Assembly (NCBI GenBank): GCA_900473685.1 | Contig: UCNE01000015.1 | Span: forward strand, 124,001 to 188,000 | Length of the DNA: 64,000 nt | Direction: 5' to 3' | Source: Hyphomicrobiales bacterium | GTDB lineage: Bacteria > Pseudomonadota > Alphaproteobacteria > Rhizobiales > Rhizobiaceae | Shown: positions 7,384 through 16,318 of the stretch, in pieces | How the letters are laid out: every line of letters begins with the position of its first letter | Numbering within the stretch: position 1 is the stretch's first letter | The notes under the pieces: generated by a model | Told to the model about the DNA's origin: nothing | Seen by the model: the letters and a program-made list of their open reading frames with translations, nothing else | The model's database searches: none | Position numbers and translations under genes: made by a program

Positions 7384-8205
7384 ATGAACCCGCTTCTGAC
7401 CAGCAAGGATACGCTTCTCGATCACATCGGCATGGCGATGGCTGGAAGGCTGACGGCGAAGACGTCGGGCTATGAGCCCTATACGCCGTCCGATCCCGAA
7501 ACCCTGGCGCGCACGTTGCGGCCGGGCGATATCCTGCTGATCGAGGGCAATCACAAGGTTTCGAACACGATCAAATATCTCACCCAATCGACCTGGTCGC
7601 ATGCGGCGTTCTTTGCCGGTGACGAAATTCCGCTGACGCTCGATCAGGCAACGCTACCGGTGATTGATCGTCCACAACTAATCGAGGTTAATCTCGGCGA
7701 GGGCTGCGTTGCGGTGCCGCTGAGAAAATACTGCACCTACAACACCCGCATCTGCCGGCCTGTCGGGCTGACGCCGGACGATCGCAACGCGGTTCTGTCC
7801 TTCATGATTTCGCGGCTCGGCTTGAAATACGACATGAAGAACATTCTCGATATGCTACGCTACTTCATGCCGACACCGCCGGTTCCGGTGCGGTTTCGCC
7901 GCCGGATGCTGGCCTTCGGGTCCGGCGACCCGACACGCGCCATCTGCTCGACACTGATCGCCCAGGCTTTCGAGCAGATCCGCTATCCGATCCTGCCGGA
8001 GATTACCCGTGCGCCGGGACGGGCGTCGGCAACATCGACCTATTCACGTGCCGAAATCCTGCATATCCGCCATCATTCGCTCTATACACCGCGCGACTTC
8101 GATCTTTCGCCCTATTTCGCGGTGGTCAAGCCGACGCTGGAATACGGCTTCGACTACAAGCGGCTGCAATGGCAGGCGGACGATGATCAGGCGCTTATCT
8201 TATAG
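7384..8205 (+). CDS. YiiX/NlpC-P60-like permuted cysteine hydrolase
   Basis: A 273-residue protein with the circularly permuted papain-like layout of YiiX/YebB-type enzymes: an early LRPGDILLIEGNH beta segment, His73 in TWSHAAFFAGD, and a later catalytic Cys in RAICSTLIAQAFEQ. No signal peptide is evident. Such enzymes act on amide or ester bonds in lipids or peptides; the substrate is unknown. The start is the ATG at 7384; an alternative TTG lies two codons earlier. No good Shine-Dalgarno sequence is seen; a 12-codon ORF starting at 7349 ends in an ATGA overlap with this start, so translation may be coupled. It ends 6 bases into the convergent cfa gene (last codons of both overlap). Confidence 0.75.
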   Translation: MNPLLTSKDTLLDHIGMAMAGRLTAKTSGYEPYTPSDPETLARTLRPGDILLIEGNHKVSNTIKYLTQSTWSHAAFFAGDEIPLTLDQATLPVIDRPQLIEVNLGEGCVAVPLRKYCTYNTRICRPVGLTPDDRNAVLSFMISRLGLKYDMKNILDMLRYFMPTPPVPVRFRRRMLAFGSGDPTRAICSTLIAQAFEQIRYPILPEITRAPGRASATSTYSRAEILHIRHHSLYTPRDFDLSPYFAVVKPTLEYGFDYKRLQWQADDDQALIL

Positions 8206-9441
8206 AGTGATGTTAAGCGTCTGCTCGCGCACGATATAGGCCTTCTGCCGGTCGGTGATGTAATCACGCACGATCGGCGCCGCGTCACGGCTCCGCGACA
8301 GCTGCATGTGAAAGACCAGCTGGCTGCCGGTGCGGAACATCATTTCGCAGCTGACCAGATAAAACTCCCACATGCGGGCAAAGCGCTCGTCATACATCTC
8401 GACGACCTTGTCGCGGTTCTTGTCGAAGCGCTCGACCCAATGTTTCAGCGTCGTCGCATAATGGACGCGCAGGAATTCGAGATCGCTGACCCACAGGCTG
8501 TTGCGCTCCACCACTTCGAAGACCTCGGACAGGGCGGGCGAATAGGCGCCGGGGAAGATATATTTCCGCAACCAGGCGCTCGCCATGCCGGGCGGGCTCA
8601 TATGGCCGATCGAATGCAGCACGGCGATGCCGTCGTCCGGCATCAGCGCGTTCACCTTCTTGAAGAACTCGTCATAGTGGCTGACACCGACATGCTCGAA
8701 CATGCCGACCGAGACGATGCGATCGAAGGTCTCGTTGACCTCACGGTAATCGCGCAGTTCGAAGCGGACGCGGTCGTCGAGCCCGGCATCCTTGGCGCGT
8801 TGCGTTGCCAGCGCCTGCTGTTCCTTGGACAGCGTCACCCCCAGCACTTCGACGTCTTCGAGCTGGGCCAGATAAAGCGCCAGATCCCCCCAGCCGCAGC
8901 CGATGTCGAGCACCTTCATGCCAGGTCTGAGGCAAAGCTTGGAGGCAAGCAGTCTCAGCTTGTTGCGTTGCGCCTGCTCCAGCGTCTCGTCCGGTTCGCG
9001 GAAATAGGCGCAGGAATAGAGCATGTGCTCGTCGAGGAAGAGCTTGTAGAATTCGTTGCCGAGATCGTAGTGATGGGCGACATTGCGCTGCGCTTCGCCT
9101 TTGACATTGGACTGCTGGCGCTTGCGGAAGCGCATCTTGACGGCGCGCAGCGCCTTCTGGATCGGATAGGAGCCCAGGGACAGCCGGTTGATCGAAAACA
9201 GCGTCAGGAAATCACGTAAGTTCGAGCCATCTTCGAAGCGCAGCGTGCCATCCATATAGGCTTCGCCGGCGGCCAGTTCGGAATTGAAGACGAGGGTGCG
9301 GTAGAGCTTGCGGTCGGATAGCCGCATGGTCACTTCCGGACCGGGCTCACCCTTGAAAACATGCGGTTTGCCATCGGCGTCGATGACGGTCAGCTGGCCC
9401 TTGCGAATGAAAGCTTTCATCATATGCGATAGTGGAAACAT
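8200..9441 (-). CDS. cfa: Cyclopropane-fatty-acyl-phospholipid synthase
   Basis: A 413-residue SAM-dependent methyltransferase that adds a methylene bridge to unsaturated acyl chains of membrane phospholipids. An N-terminal lipid-binding region (1-110) contains GPEVTMRLSD and GEAYMDG. The SAM core starts with NVAHHYDLGNEFYKLFLDE, MLYSCAYF and VLDIGCGWGDLALYLA, followed by FDRIVSVGMFEHVG, which carries the family's active-site EHVG. The start MFPLSHMMKAF has GAGGTG at good spacing; a longer in-frame reading to 9531 adds 30 residues with no family match. Rhizobia often carry two cfa paralogues; this one is a single gene converging on the YiiX-like gene. Confidence 0.94.
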   Translation of the reverse strand: MFPLSHMMKAFIRKGQLTVIDADGKPHVFKGEPGPEVTMRLSDRKLYRTLVFNSELAAGEAYMDGTLRFEDGSNLRDFLTLFSINRLSLGSYPIQKALRAVKMRFRKRQQSNVKGEAQRNVAHHYDLGNEFYKLFLDEHMLYSCAYFREPDETLEQAQRNKLRLLASKLCLRPGMKVLDIGCGWGDLALYLAQLEDVEVLGVTLSKEQQALATQRAKDAGLDDRVRFELRDYREVNETFDRIVSVGMFEHVGVSHYDEFFKKVNALMPDDGIAVLHSIGHMSPPGMASAWLRKYIFPGAYSPALSEVFEVVERNSLWVSDLEFLRVHYATTLKHWVERFDKNRDKVVEMYDERFARMWEFYLVSCEMMFRTGSQLVFHMQLSRSRDAAPIVRDYITDRQKAYIVREQTLNITL

Positions 9442-9527
9442 GCACACCTCGATGGAAAAAGCGACGCTTACGAAGCAGCACTCTATCACCGGGTTTGCAA
9501 AAAGCGCGCCAATAATTCGCAGGCGGT

Positions 9528-10433
9528 TCAACGGCCGGTGGCAGTGGCTCCGGCGCTGGCGGCAACGACGAGAACAGTCCCCATGATCTGCAGGGCAGTC
9601 ATTGGCTGGCTCAGCACCAGAAAGCCCGCAAGCGCGCCAAGTGCCGGCTCGAGGCTCATCAGGATACCGAAGGAGGACGTGCTCATCCGGCGCAGCGCGA
9701 TCATTTCCAGCGCATAGGGGATCAGCGGCACGAGGAGGGCAAGCCCGGCGATGGTGACAACACCTTCCATCGTCATGCGCGGCAGGTCGAGCAGCCCGAA
9801 AGGCGTGGCGACGACGGCCGCGACGATCAGCGACATGGAGAGGCCCTGCAGGCCTTCGAAGGCGTTGCCGGCCTTCTTCATCAGGATGATGTAAAGTCCC
9901 CAGCCTGTGGCGGCCCCGAAGGCGAAGAGAATGCCGGTGGAATCGCCGATCCAGCCGTTGCCGTCATGGGCGAGCAAAAGCACGCCGGCACCAGCGATCA
10001 ACGGCCAGACCAGCCGCCAGCCGAGGCCGAAAGCGAAAGTGGCAACCGCGAGCGGCCCGAGAAAATCGATGGCGACGGCGAGACCGAGCGGGATGCGCTC
10101 GATGGCAGCGAAAAAACACAGCGTCATTCCGGCCATGCTGGCGCCGAGCAATCCGGCCGTCTGCCACTGCGCCCGCGAATAGCGAAGGATCGGCGGACGC
10201 ACGATGATGGCCAGCAGAACCGCAGCCCAGGCCAATCGCAGCCAGGTGGTGCCGAATGGGCCGTAGGCAGCGATCGACGGGGCCGACAGCGCCGAGCCGA
10301 ACTGCACGCTCGACATCGACAGAAGACACATCAGTCCGCCGGTGAGCGCAGCTGCGGTGCCGGTGCCGGGCAGTGTCGCTGCCGGTGGAATGAGGCCTTC
10401 GTTGCCGTGGGCTGCTGCTGTCTGCTGATCCAA
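9528..10433 (-). CDS. EamA-family (DMT superfamily) exporter, RhtA-like
   Basis: A 301-residue inner-membrane transporter with ten predicted helices in two EamA repeats. SSVQFGSALSAPSIAAYGPFGTTWLRL at the start and LPALGALAGFLVL-like EPALGALAGF near the end match threonine/homoserine exporters of the RhtA type. The substrate is likely small amino acids or related metabolites, but this is by family only. The best start is a TTG at 10431-10433 with GGGAG 9 bases ahead; the first internal ATG (residue 36) would remove the first helix. It reads toward cfa, 86 bases away. Confidence 0.88.
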   Translation of the reverse strand: MDQQTAAAHGNEGLIPPAATLPGTGTAAALTGGLMCLLSMSSVQFGSALSAPSIAAYGPFGTTWLRLAWAAVLLAIIVRPPILRYSRAQWQTAGLLGASMAGMTLCFFAAIERIPLGLAVAIDFLGPLAVATFAFGLGWRLVWPLIAGAGVLLLAHDGNGWIGDSTGILFAFGAATGWGLYIILMKKAGNAFEGLQGLSMSLIVAAVVATPFGLLDLPRMTMEGVVTIAGLALLVPLIPYALEMIALRRMSTSSFGILMSLEPALGALAGFLVLSQPMTALQIMGTVLVVAASAGATATGR

Positions 10434-10626
10434 GATGTCATTCTCCCACAGGCCGTGCCGATCACGCCCAGACCGGCTCTAACGAATGCGGACCCTGCCG
10501 GCAAATTCATATTTGTGGAGGTTAATATAAGGCACTTTGATACTGCTCATTGAGCATGACGGAACATATGGCCCGCTCGCCCGTTATCGGTTGCAGCAGA
10601 AACCTGTTTCAAGCGAGGGCAAACAC

Positions 10627-10878
10627 ATGGACGTCAACGGGGTAGGTTGGATTGCGGCAATCATAATCGGCGGCTTTGCCGGGTGGCTGGCCGAACAGTT
10701 CATGAAATCGAACATGGGCGTGTTCATGAACATCATTCTGGGCATCATCGGTGCCATCGTGCTCAACGCCATTCTCGCCTTTGCTGGAATGGGCTTCACC
10801 GGATGGCTCGCCTATCTGGTCATCGGCTTTATCGGCGCTTGCTTGTTGATTGCGGTCGGCCGCGCCGTTCGACGATAG
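10627..10878 (+). CDS. GlsB/YeaQ/YmgE family stress-response membrane protein
   Basis: An 83-residue, very hydrophobic protein with three membrane segments and the glycine-rich pattern of the transglycosylase-associated (YeaQ/YmgE) family: IAAIIIGGFAGWLAEQFMK, then NIILGIIGAIVLN and LVIGFIGACLLI. Such proteins are induced by stress and stationary phase; the activity is unknown. The ATG at 10627 has GAGGG upstream; a longer frame from 10537 adds unrelated residues. It is 25 bases ahead of a small unknown gene and probably in an operon with it. Confidence 0.85.
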   Translation: MDVNGVGWIAAIIIGGFAGWLAEQFMKSNMGVFMNIILGIIGAIVLNAILAFAGMGFTGWLAYLVIGFIGACLLIAVGRAVRR

Positions 10879-10903
10879 TGCCCGGGTTCGAAGGAGAACG
10901 ACA

Positions 10904-11233
10904 ATGCTAACATTCGCAGCCGAAGGCAGTAGTCAGGGCAAGCTGGAAATCAACGGTCATTCCGAGCCGGTTTCCTACGAGCTTATCGTGGCGCGCGAGG
11001 AAGATGATGCCAGCCAAGTGCGCATTCGCCTGAATGCTTCGCGCGATTGGTTGTTGAAGCAGGGCTTCAAGGGCGATGCGGTTCTGGTACGCAGTAATGG
11101 ATCACGCATAGCGGTACGGCGTGACGGTGTGCTGGATGTTCATTCCAGCGTTTGTGTCACGCTTGAGGGTTATGACGGCACGCTGAGAGGCGTTGACGAG
11201 GTGTCGGACGCCTATCCGGAGTTGAAGCACTAG
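10904..11233 (+). CDS. Hypothetical protein, 109 residues
   Basis: I do not recognise this small soluble protein. It contains alternating beta-like segments (KLEINGHSEPVSYELIVARE, VRIRLNASRDWLL, DAVLVRSNGSRIAVR, VCVTLEGYDGTL) and no signal peptide or membrane helix. The start at 10904 is set by a strong AAGGAG 7-8 bases ahead; a longer frame from 10850 would overlap the upstream gene. It follows the YeaQ-like gene by 25 bases, so it may share its stress regulation. A bidirectional terminator follows. Confidence 0.75.
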   Translation: MLTFAAEGSSQGKLEINGHSEPVSYELIVAREEDDASQVRIRLNASRDWLLKQGFKGDAVLVRSNGSRIAVRRDGVLDVHSSVCVTLEGYDGTLRGVDEVSDAYPELKH

Positions 11234-11255
11234 CGGCAACTCTGCCACAGAAACG

Positions 11256-11290
11256 AAAAACGGGCGCGGTTTGAAGCCGCGCCCGTTTTT
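11256..11290. terminator. Bidirectional terminator between the 109-residue gene and efp
   Basis: A 14-bp perfect stem (AAAAACGGGCGCGG / CCGCGCCCGTTTTT) with a 7-base loop. It has U-runs in both orientations and sits between convergent genes. Confidence 0.92.
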
Positions 11291-11308
11291 GATTCAAGAT
11301 ATCAAGGA

Positions 11309-11878
11309 TCAATCCTTGGCGCGTTCCACGTAGGATGCATCTTCGGTCAGGATGACGACGCGGGTGCCGACGCCGATATGCGGCGGAACCATGGTGCGCA
11401 CGCCGTTCGACAGGATCGCCGGCTTGTAGGACGACGAGGCGGTCTGGCCCTTGACGACCGGCTCGGTCTCGACGATTTCGAGCGTCATGCGGGTCGGAAG
11501 TTCCATGGCCAGCGCCAGGCCTTCATACATCTTCAGCTGAACGGCCATGCCTTCCTGAAGATAAGCCTTGTCGTCACCGATAACGTCGGGCGAAACGGCA
11601 ACCTGATCGTAGGTCTGGGGGTTCATGAAGTGGAAGCCTTCGCCGTCTTCATACAGGAAGGTGTGGTCGCTATCTTCAACGAAGGCGCGCTCGACCTGCT
11701 CGGTGGTGCGCCAGCGCTCGGAAACCTTCACGCCGTCGGAAATACGGCGCATGTCCACCTGGGTGACAGGCGTGCCCTTGCCGGGGTGGAAGTTCTGCGC
11801 GGTCAGAACGGCGTAGAGCTTGCCATCGACTTCGAGAACATTGCCCTTGCGGACTGAAGAGGCGATTACCTTGACCAT
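11309..11878 (-). CDS. efp: Translation elongation factor P
   Basis: A 189-residue EF-P, which enters the ribosomal E site to relieve stalling at polyproline. Three beta-barrel domains are present. The KOW-like N domain carries the modifiable loop [10 protein letters not shown] with Lys34, the residue that receives beta-lysine in the EpmA/EpmB pathway. [18 protein letters not shown] begins the middle OB domain, and the last domain is [12 protein letters not shown]...[13 protein letters not shown]. The start [13 protein letters not shown] has AAGGAAG ahead of it; a longer frame to 11923 is not conserved. The gene for the EpmA-type ligase stands divergently 193 bases away. Confidence 0.98.
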   Translation of the reverse strand: MVKVIASSVRKGNVLEVDGKLYAVLTAQNFHPGKGTPVTQVDMRRISDGVKVSERWRTTEQVERAFVEDSDHTFLYEDGEGFHFMNPQTYDQVAVSPDVIGDDKAYLQEGMAVQLKMYEGLALAMELPTRMTLEIVETEPVVKGQTASSSYKPAILSNGVRTMVPPHIGVGTRVVILTEDASYVERAKD

Positions 11879-12071
11879 AAGTCTTCCTTGTAACTGAGCT
11901 GGATGCGTCGTAGAGGAGCGCACGAAATATGCGCGTCACAGACGCCAGAATGCGTTTTCGGGCCGCACCTATCCTATATTTGGGCAAATTGCCAGTGTGA
12001 CGGCGGATCAGGCTCGAAGAAACACGCATTTGCGCAAAGCATGACTTGCCCGAGATGGACATAGGACCAAG

Positions 12072-13130
12072 ATGCCTGCTGCCTCCCCCTGGTGGACCCC
12101 CGATGTCCATGCCGACCGCCGTGGCTTCCTGCTCGGCCGCAACCGGATTCAGGCAGCCTTGCGCGGGTTTTTCGCCGGGCGTGATTTTGTCGAGGTCGAT
12201 ACCGCGACGCTGCAAGTGTCGCCGGGCAACGAGGCGCATCTGCACGGCTTTGCAACGCAGGCTATCCATCACGATGGCAGCACGGCCCCGCTCTATCTCC
12301 ACACGTCCCCGGAATTTGCCTGCAAGAAACTGCTTTCTGCCGGGGAACCGCGCATTGCTTGCTTTGCCCATGTCTATCGCAACCGCGAGCGCGGGCCGCT
12401 GCACCATCCGGAATTCACCATGCTGGAATGGTACCGAGCAGGCGAAACCTATGATGCTCTGATGCGGGATTGCGCCGAAATCCTACGCCTGGCGGCGGAA
12501 ACGGTGGGGGCAAAGCAGCTGAGCTATCGCGGCGCGCAGGCCGATCCGTTTGCCGAGCCTGAGCACATCACCGTTGCCGAAGCTTTTGCGCGGTTTGCCG
12601 CCGTCGATCTTCTCTCCTCCATCGGCCGGAGCGGCGAAACCGACCGCGAAAGCCTAGCCGGAACCCTTCGCGCCGCCGGGCTCAGAGTTGCGGACGATGA
12701 TACCTGGGCCGATCTGTTCAGCCGGGTTATCGTCGAAAAGGTCGAGCCCAATCTCGGCTTCGGCCGCGCCACGATCCTTTATGAATATCCTGTCGCAGAG
12801 GCCGCGCTGGCACGGCCGGCGCCACATGATCCGCGTGTTGCTGAACGGTTCGAGCTCTATGCCTGCGGTGTCGAGCTGGCCAATGCCTTTGGTGAACTGA
12901 CCGATGCTGCCGAGCAGCGCCGCCGTTTTGGTCTGGAAATGGCCGAAAAACAGCGCGTTTACGGCGAAACCTACCCGCTGGATGAAGATTTTCTAAAGGC
13001 GCTTGAAATCATGCCACAGGCAAGCGGCAGCGCGCTCGGCTTCGACCGGCTGGTGATGCTGGCAACCGGCGCATCGCGGATCGACCAGGTAATCTGGGCG
13101 CCGGTGGCGGAAACCGAGGGCCGCAAGTGA
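12072..13130 (+). CDS. epmA: EF-P--(R)-beta-lysine ligase EpmA (GenX/PoxA)
   Basis: A 352-residue class II lysyl-tRNA-synthetase paralogue lacking the anticodon-binding domain, the hallmark of EpmA. It activates beta-lysine with ATP and attaches it to Lys34 of EF-P. Visible motifs: the motif 1 region RNRIQAALRGFFAGRDFVEV, TSPEFACKKLL, motif 2 HVYRNRERGPLHHPEF with TMLEWYRAG, and motif 3 QASGSALGFDRLVML. It overlaps epmB by 4 bases (GTGA), so the two enzymes are translationally coupled, and efp lies divergently next door. No epmC hydroxylase gene is seen. The start is the first ATG of the conserved region. Confidence 0.95.
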   Translation: MPAASPWWTPDVHADRRGFLLGRNRIQAALRGFFAGRDFVEVDTATLQVSPGNEAHLHGFATQAIHHDGSTAPLYLHTSPEFACKKLLSAGEPRIACFAHVYRNRERGPLHHPEFTMLEWYRAGETYDALMRDCAEILRLAAETVGAKQLSYRGAQADPFAEPEHITVAEAFARFAAVDLLSSIGRSGETDRESLAGTLRAAGLRVADDDTWADLFSRVIVEKVEPNLGFGRATILYEYPVAEAALARPAPHDPRVAERFELYACGVELANAFGELTDAAEQRRRFGLEMAEKQRVYGETYPLDEDFLKALEIMPQASGSALGFDRLVMLATGASRIDQVIWAPVAETEGRK

Positions 13131-14197
13131 CAGCGCTTCGCTCCCTCAAGTCGATCGATGATCTGCAGGATGTTGGCCTGGTATCCGCCAGCCGGCGCGC
13201 CGGGTTGGAAGACGTTGCCGCCCGTTATGCCGTGGCCGTCACGCCGGCGATCTCGGCCCTGATCGATCCCAGCGATCCCAACGATCCGATTGCCCGGCAG
13301 TTTATTCCCGATGCCGCGGAACTCGTTCGCCTGCCCGAAGAACGTGAAGATCCGATCGGCGACAGTACCCATAGTCCGGTCGAGGGTATTGTCCACCGCT
13401 ATCCGGACCGCGTGCTCTTGAAGGCCGTGCATGTCTGCCCGGTCTATTGCCGCTTCTGCTTCCGCCGCGAAATGGTTGGGCCGCAGGGGCTCGGCACACT
13501 TGCATCGCAGGCTATGGATAATGCGTTCGCCTATATCGCCGAGCATCCGGAAATCTGGGAGGTGATCCTCACCGGGGGAGATCCGCTGGTTCTGTCACCG
13601 CGCAGACTGGCGTCGATCATGGAGCGGCTGGCCGGGATCGAGCACGTGAAGATCGTCCGTTTTCACACCCGCGTGCCGGTGGTTGAGCCCGAGCGCGTCG
13701 ACGAAGCCCTGATCACGGCCCTGAAAGCCAGCGGCAAGACCACCTATCTGGCGCTGCACGCCAACCATCCGCGCGAACTGACGGCAGACGCGCGCGCCGC
13801 CTGCGCCCGCCTGGTCGATGGCGGCATTGTCATGGTCAGCCAGTCGGTGCTCCTGAAAGGCGTCAACGACGATCCCGACACGCTGGCGGCGCTGATGCGC
13901 GCCTTCGTCGAAAACCGCATCAAGCCCTATTACCTGCATCACCCCGATCTTGCGCCCGGCACCAGCCATTTCCGCCTGACGATCGAGGAGGGGCAGGCGC
14001 TGGTAGCGTCCTTGCGCGGCCGTGTCTCCGGTCTCTGCCAGCCCGCCTATATTCTCGATATTCCAGGCGGCCACGGCAAGGCGGTGATCAGCGCCTCGAC
14101 CATCGAGGATAACGGCGGCGGCTGCTATACGGTGTCGGATTTCAACGGCGAAGAGCACGCCTACCCGCCGGAATCGGCTGGCAAACAGCCTCTTTAA
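13127..14197 (+). CDS. epmB: Radical SAM lysine 2,3-aminomutase EpmB (KamA-like)
   Basis: A 356-residue radical SAM enzyme that turns lysine into (R)-beta-lysine for EF-P modification. The iron-sulfur cluster motif is CPVYCRFC (Cys104, Cys108, Cys111), with GGDPL-type ILTGGDPLVL for SAM binding. The PLP-binding lysine is in IPGGHGK (about Lys318). It starts with GTG at 13127, overlapping the epmA stop. The length is near that of EpmB (about 340) and shorter than clostridial KamA (about 416), which supports EpmB over a catabolic aminomutase. The gene order with epmA and efp supports this further. Its stop overlaps the stop of the convergent LuxR-type gene by 4 bases. Confidence 0.94.
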   Translation: MTALRSLKSIDDLQDVGLVSASRRAGLEDVAARYAVAVTPAISALIDPSDPNDPIARQFIPDAAELVRLPEEREDPIGDSTHSPVEGIVHRYPDRVLLKAVHVCPVYCRFCFRREMVGPQGLGTLASQAMDNAFAYIAEHPEIWEVILTGGDPLVLSPRRLASIMERLAGIEHVKIVRFHTRVPVVEPERVDEALITALKASGKTTYLALHANHPRELTADARAACARLVDGGIVMVSQSVLLKGVNDDPDTLAALMRAFVENRIKPYYLHHPDLAPGTSHFRLTIEEGQALVASLRGRVSGLCQPAYILDIPGGHGKAVISASTIEDNGGGCYTVSDFNGEEHAYPPESAGKQPL

Positions 14198-15291
14198 AGA
14201 CGGATTTTGCCGAACAGGGCGCTGAGTTCCGATTGCCGGCCGGTGCCGGTTTTCTGGAATATCGAACGGATATGGCTTCTCACTGTTTCGTAGCCGATGC
14301 CGTGCTGGCTGGCGATATCAACGGCGCTCATGCCGCTGGCGACCAGCAGCGAGATCTTCGTTTCTGCCGGTGTCAGATCGAACAGCGTCATTAGCGTTTC
14401 CGGGTTTTGCCGTGCCTCGTCGTCCGGGTCCTCGATCAGGGCCATGGCGCGGGAATGCGAGAACAGATCGGCGAGCTCCGTACCAAACCGTTCGAAACGG
14501 ACGATAAGCGGCCGTCTGCCGGTGCGCGACAGGCGAACGGCAGACAATGGCTCGGCGCCGGGGCCGGGCGTCTGCAGCGCGTTCTTCAGTTCCCGGTGAA
14601 AGCGGGCCGTTTCATTTGCTGCCGCGGTGCGTATTTCGCCTCTCGAAATGCGGAAATTCTCCGACATTAGCGCATCGGCCTTCGCGTTCGTCAAAGTGAC
14701 GAGGCCTTTGCGATCGAAGAAGATGCAGCCGATGTTCGAGGTCTGGAAGGCGGCGGCCATGCCAGCGATTTTGCTGGCATCAACATGCCGGGCAAGCTGG
14801 ACGGCCGTTTGCAGCCGTGTCCGGATGGCATGAAAATGCGGCCTGTCGGCTGCCTGCGCGACAACATCAGCCAGGCGGTTCTGGAGGACGAAATACAGGG
14901 TATCCTTTCCGGTCGAGATGTCTATCAAGACGCAATCGCCAACGCCGTGTTTTCGCATGAACTGATAGTATTCATGGTGCTCGAACTGCTCCCGCGAGAC
15001 CAGATCGGCTTCATACACCACGCCGGCACGCTGCAGCGGCCGTAGAAAATGCGCGCGAAAATCCCGCGATCCCCAATCGTCGCGGACGTATCCCTCCAGA
15101 AGCCCGCCGAGATCATCCGTGCTGAGCGCCGCGCCGAACGTGCCACGCCCGGATGGCTCCATGATGTTGGCGCCCAGAGCGCCGCTCGCCCTGCTGATGG
15201 CCTCGATCGCCGGCAGCCACAGCGCGGGGTCAAAAACAGCAGCCTGGACCTGGTCCAGCGCGTGAGAGAGGAGTCCGGCGTTGATGCGCAT
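14194..15291 (-). CDS. LuxR-family HTH transcriptional regulator
   Basis: A 365-residue regulator with a C-terminal LuxR/GerE DNA-binding domain (about 298-360: LTPAETKISLLVASGMSAVD, then GYETVRSHIRSIFQKTG). The roughly 290 residues before it are not a receiver or a typical autoinducer domain. A PAS-like stretch is possible around 175-260 (QTSNIGCIFFDRKGLVTLTN, which resembles a PAS beta sheet). The ligand or signal is unknown. The gene is convergent with epmB, sharing 4 bases at the stop codons. There is no partner kinase or luxI nearby. Its targets cannot be inferred. Confidence 0.9.
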   Translation of the reverse strand: MRINAGLLSHALDQVQAAVFDPALWLPAIEAISRASGALGANIMEPSGRGTFGAALSTDDLGGLLEGYVRDDWGSRDFRAHFLRPLQRAGVVYEADLVSREQFEHHEYYQFMRKHGVGDCVLIDISTGKDTLYFVLQNRLADVVAQAADRPHFHAIRTRLQTAVQLARHVDASKIAGMAAAFQTSNIGCIFFDRKGLVTLTNAKADALMSENFRISRGEIRTAAANETARFHRELKNALQTPGPGAEPLSAVRLSRTGRRPLIVRFERFGTELADLFSHSRAMALIEDPDDEARQNPETLMTLFDLTPAETKISLLVASGMSAVDIASQHGIGYETVRSHIRSIFQKTGTGRQSELSALFGKIRL

Positions 15292-15428
15292 TTGAATCTG
15301 CTCACATTCGCAAGCGGCGAGTTTAGGTTTGCAGCATGCCGTGCGTCAATGGCGCGCTGCCCGGTCTGACCGTGCGCGGTGATCCATCTTTGGTATATGC
15401 GGTGCGTGATGGGACTTTTGCGCACAAA

Positions 15429-15458
15429 AAAACCGGCGGCCTTTCAGCCGCCGGTTTT
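15429..15458 (-). terminator. Terminator after the OmpA-like lipoprotein gene
   Basis: A 12-bp perfect stem (AAAACCGGCGGC / GCCGCCGGTTTT) with a 6-base loop. On the minus strand the stem runs into a run of seven T, 19 bases past the stop of the lipoprotein gene. Confidence 0.92.
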
Positions 15459-15476
15459 GTAGGCAATGCGTTCAAA

Positions 15477-16142
15477 TCAGCCTTGTTTGATCGGCGCGAT
15501 CGAGATTTCGACGCGGCGGTTCTGCGCGCGTCCGGCCGGGCTGCCGTTCGATGCGATCGGCCGGTCGGGGCCGTAGCCGACGGCCGACATGCGGCGCTGG
15601 TCGACGCCCTGCGAACCGAGATAGTTGGCGACCGAGATGGCGCGGCGCTCCGAGAGGCCCTGGTTATAGCTGGCGCTGCCGGTCGAATCCGTATGGCCAT
15701 CGACATCGACAAGCGTCTTGTTGAACTTGCGCAGCACGATCGCGACCGAGTTCAGCGTCGGATAGGCCCGTGGGCTCATCTGGTCCTGGTCGGTGGCGAA
15801 GGTGATGTTTTCTGGCATGTTGAGAACGATGCGGTCGCCGACGCGGGTGACCGAAACGCCGGTGTTCTGCAGCTGTGCGCGCAGTTCGGATTCCTGGCTA
15901 TCCATGTAGTTGCCGATCAGGCCGCCACCGAGCGCGCCGATGCCGGCGCCGACAAGGGCAGCATCGCGGCGTCCGGCGGAGCTGCCGCCGACCAGGAGGC
16001 CGGTCGCGGCGCCCAGTCCGGCGCCGATCAGTGCGCCGCCGGCGGTGTTCGACATCTTCTGCTCGCCCGTATACGGGTCGGTCGTGGTGCAGCCTGAAAG
16101 ATAGATGGCGGCGATGGCCAGTACGGCGATTTTCTTCATCAT
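15477..16142 (-). CDS. OmpA-family outer-membrane lipoprotein (YiaD-like)
   Basis: A 221-residue lipoprotein with signal MMKKIAVLAIAAIYLSGC, a lipobox with Cys18. A glycine-zipper region (about 35-80: GGALIGAGLGAATGLL, GAGIGALGGGLIGNY) may cross or insert into the membrane. A C-terminal OmpA/peptidoglycan-binding domain (about 100-221) has TLVDVDGHTDSTG, NQGLSERRA and NRRVEISI, holding the conserved Asp and Arg that grip diaminopimelate. It tethers the outer membrane to peptidoglycan. The start is one of two adjacent ATGs; a TTG further up (16160) is less likely. It ends at a strong terminator. Confidence 0.92.
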   Translation of the reverse strand: MMKKIAVLAIAAIYLSGCTTTDPYTGEQKMSNTAGGALIGAGLGAATGLLVGGSSAGRRDAALVGAGIGALGGGLIGNYMDSQESELRAQLQNTGVSVTRVGDRIVLNMPENITFATDQDQMSPRAYPTLNSVAIVLRKFNKTLVDVDGHTDSTGSASYNQGLSERRAISVANYLGSQGVDQRRMSAVGYGPDRPIASNGSPAGRAQNRRVEISIAPIKQG

Positions 16143-16273
16143 GGAATCACGGGTCCCCAATAGATCTACTCTGCTTCATACTACCGATTGCGGCAGGAAG
16201 ATGAAGAGCAAGCTTTTTAGGAAATGAACTTTGTGTTTCCGTGCGCGTTCATCGGTCTCGCGCTGTGTTGAAA

Positions 16274-16303
16274 GAGCCAGGCCGGTGCGAGTGCGCCTGG
16301 CTC
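16274..16303 (-). terminator. Probable terminator after the Cys-rich secreted protein gene
   Basis: A 9-bp perfect stem (GAGCCAGGC / GCCTGGCTC) with a 12-base loop, 16 bases past the stop codon on the minus strand. The T-run after it is short (TTTCAAC), so it is moderate in strength. Confidence 0.55.
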
Positions 16304-16318
16304 CCTCAGCTTGACCAG

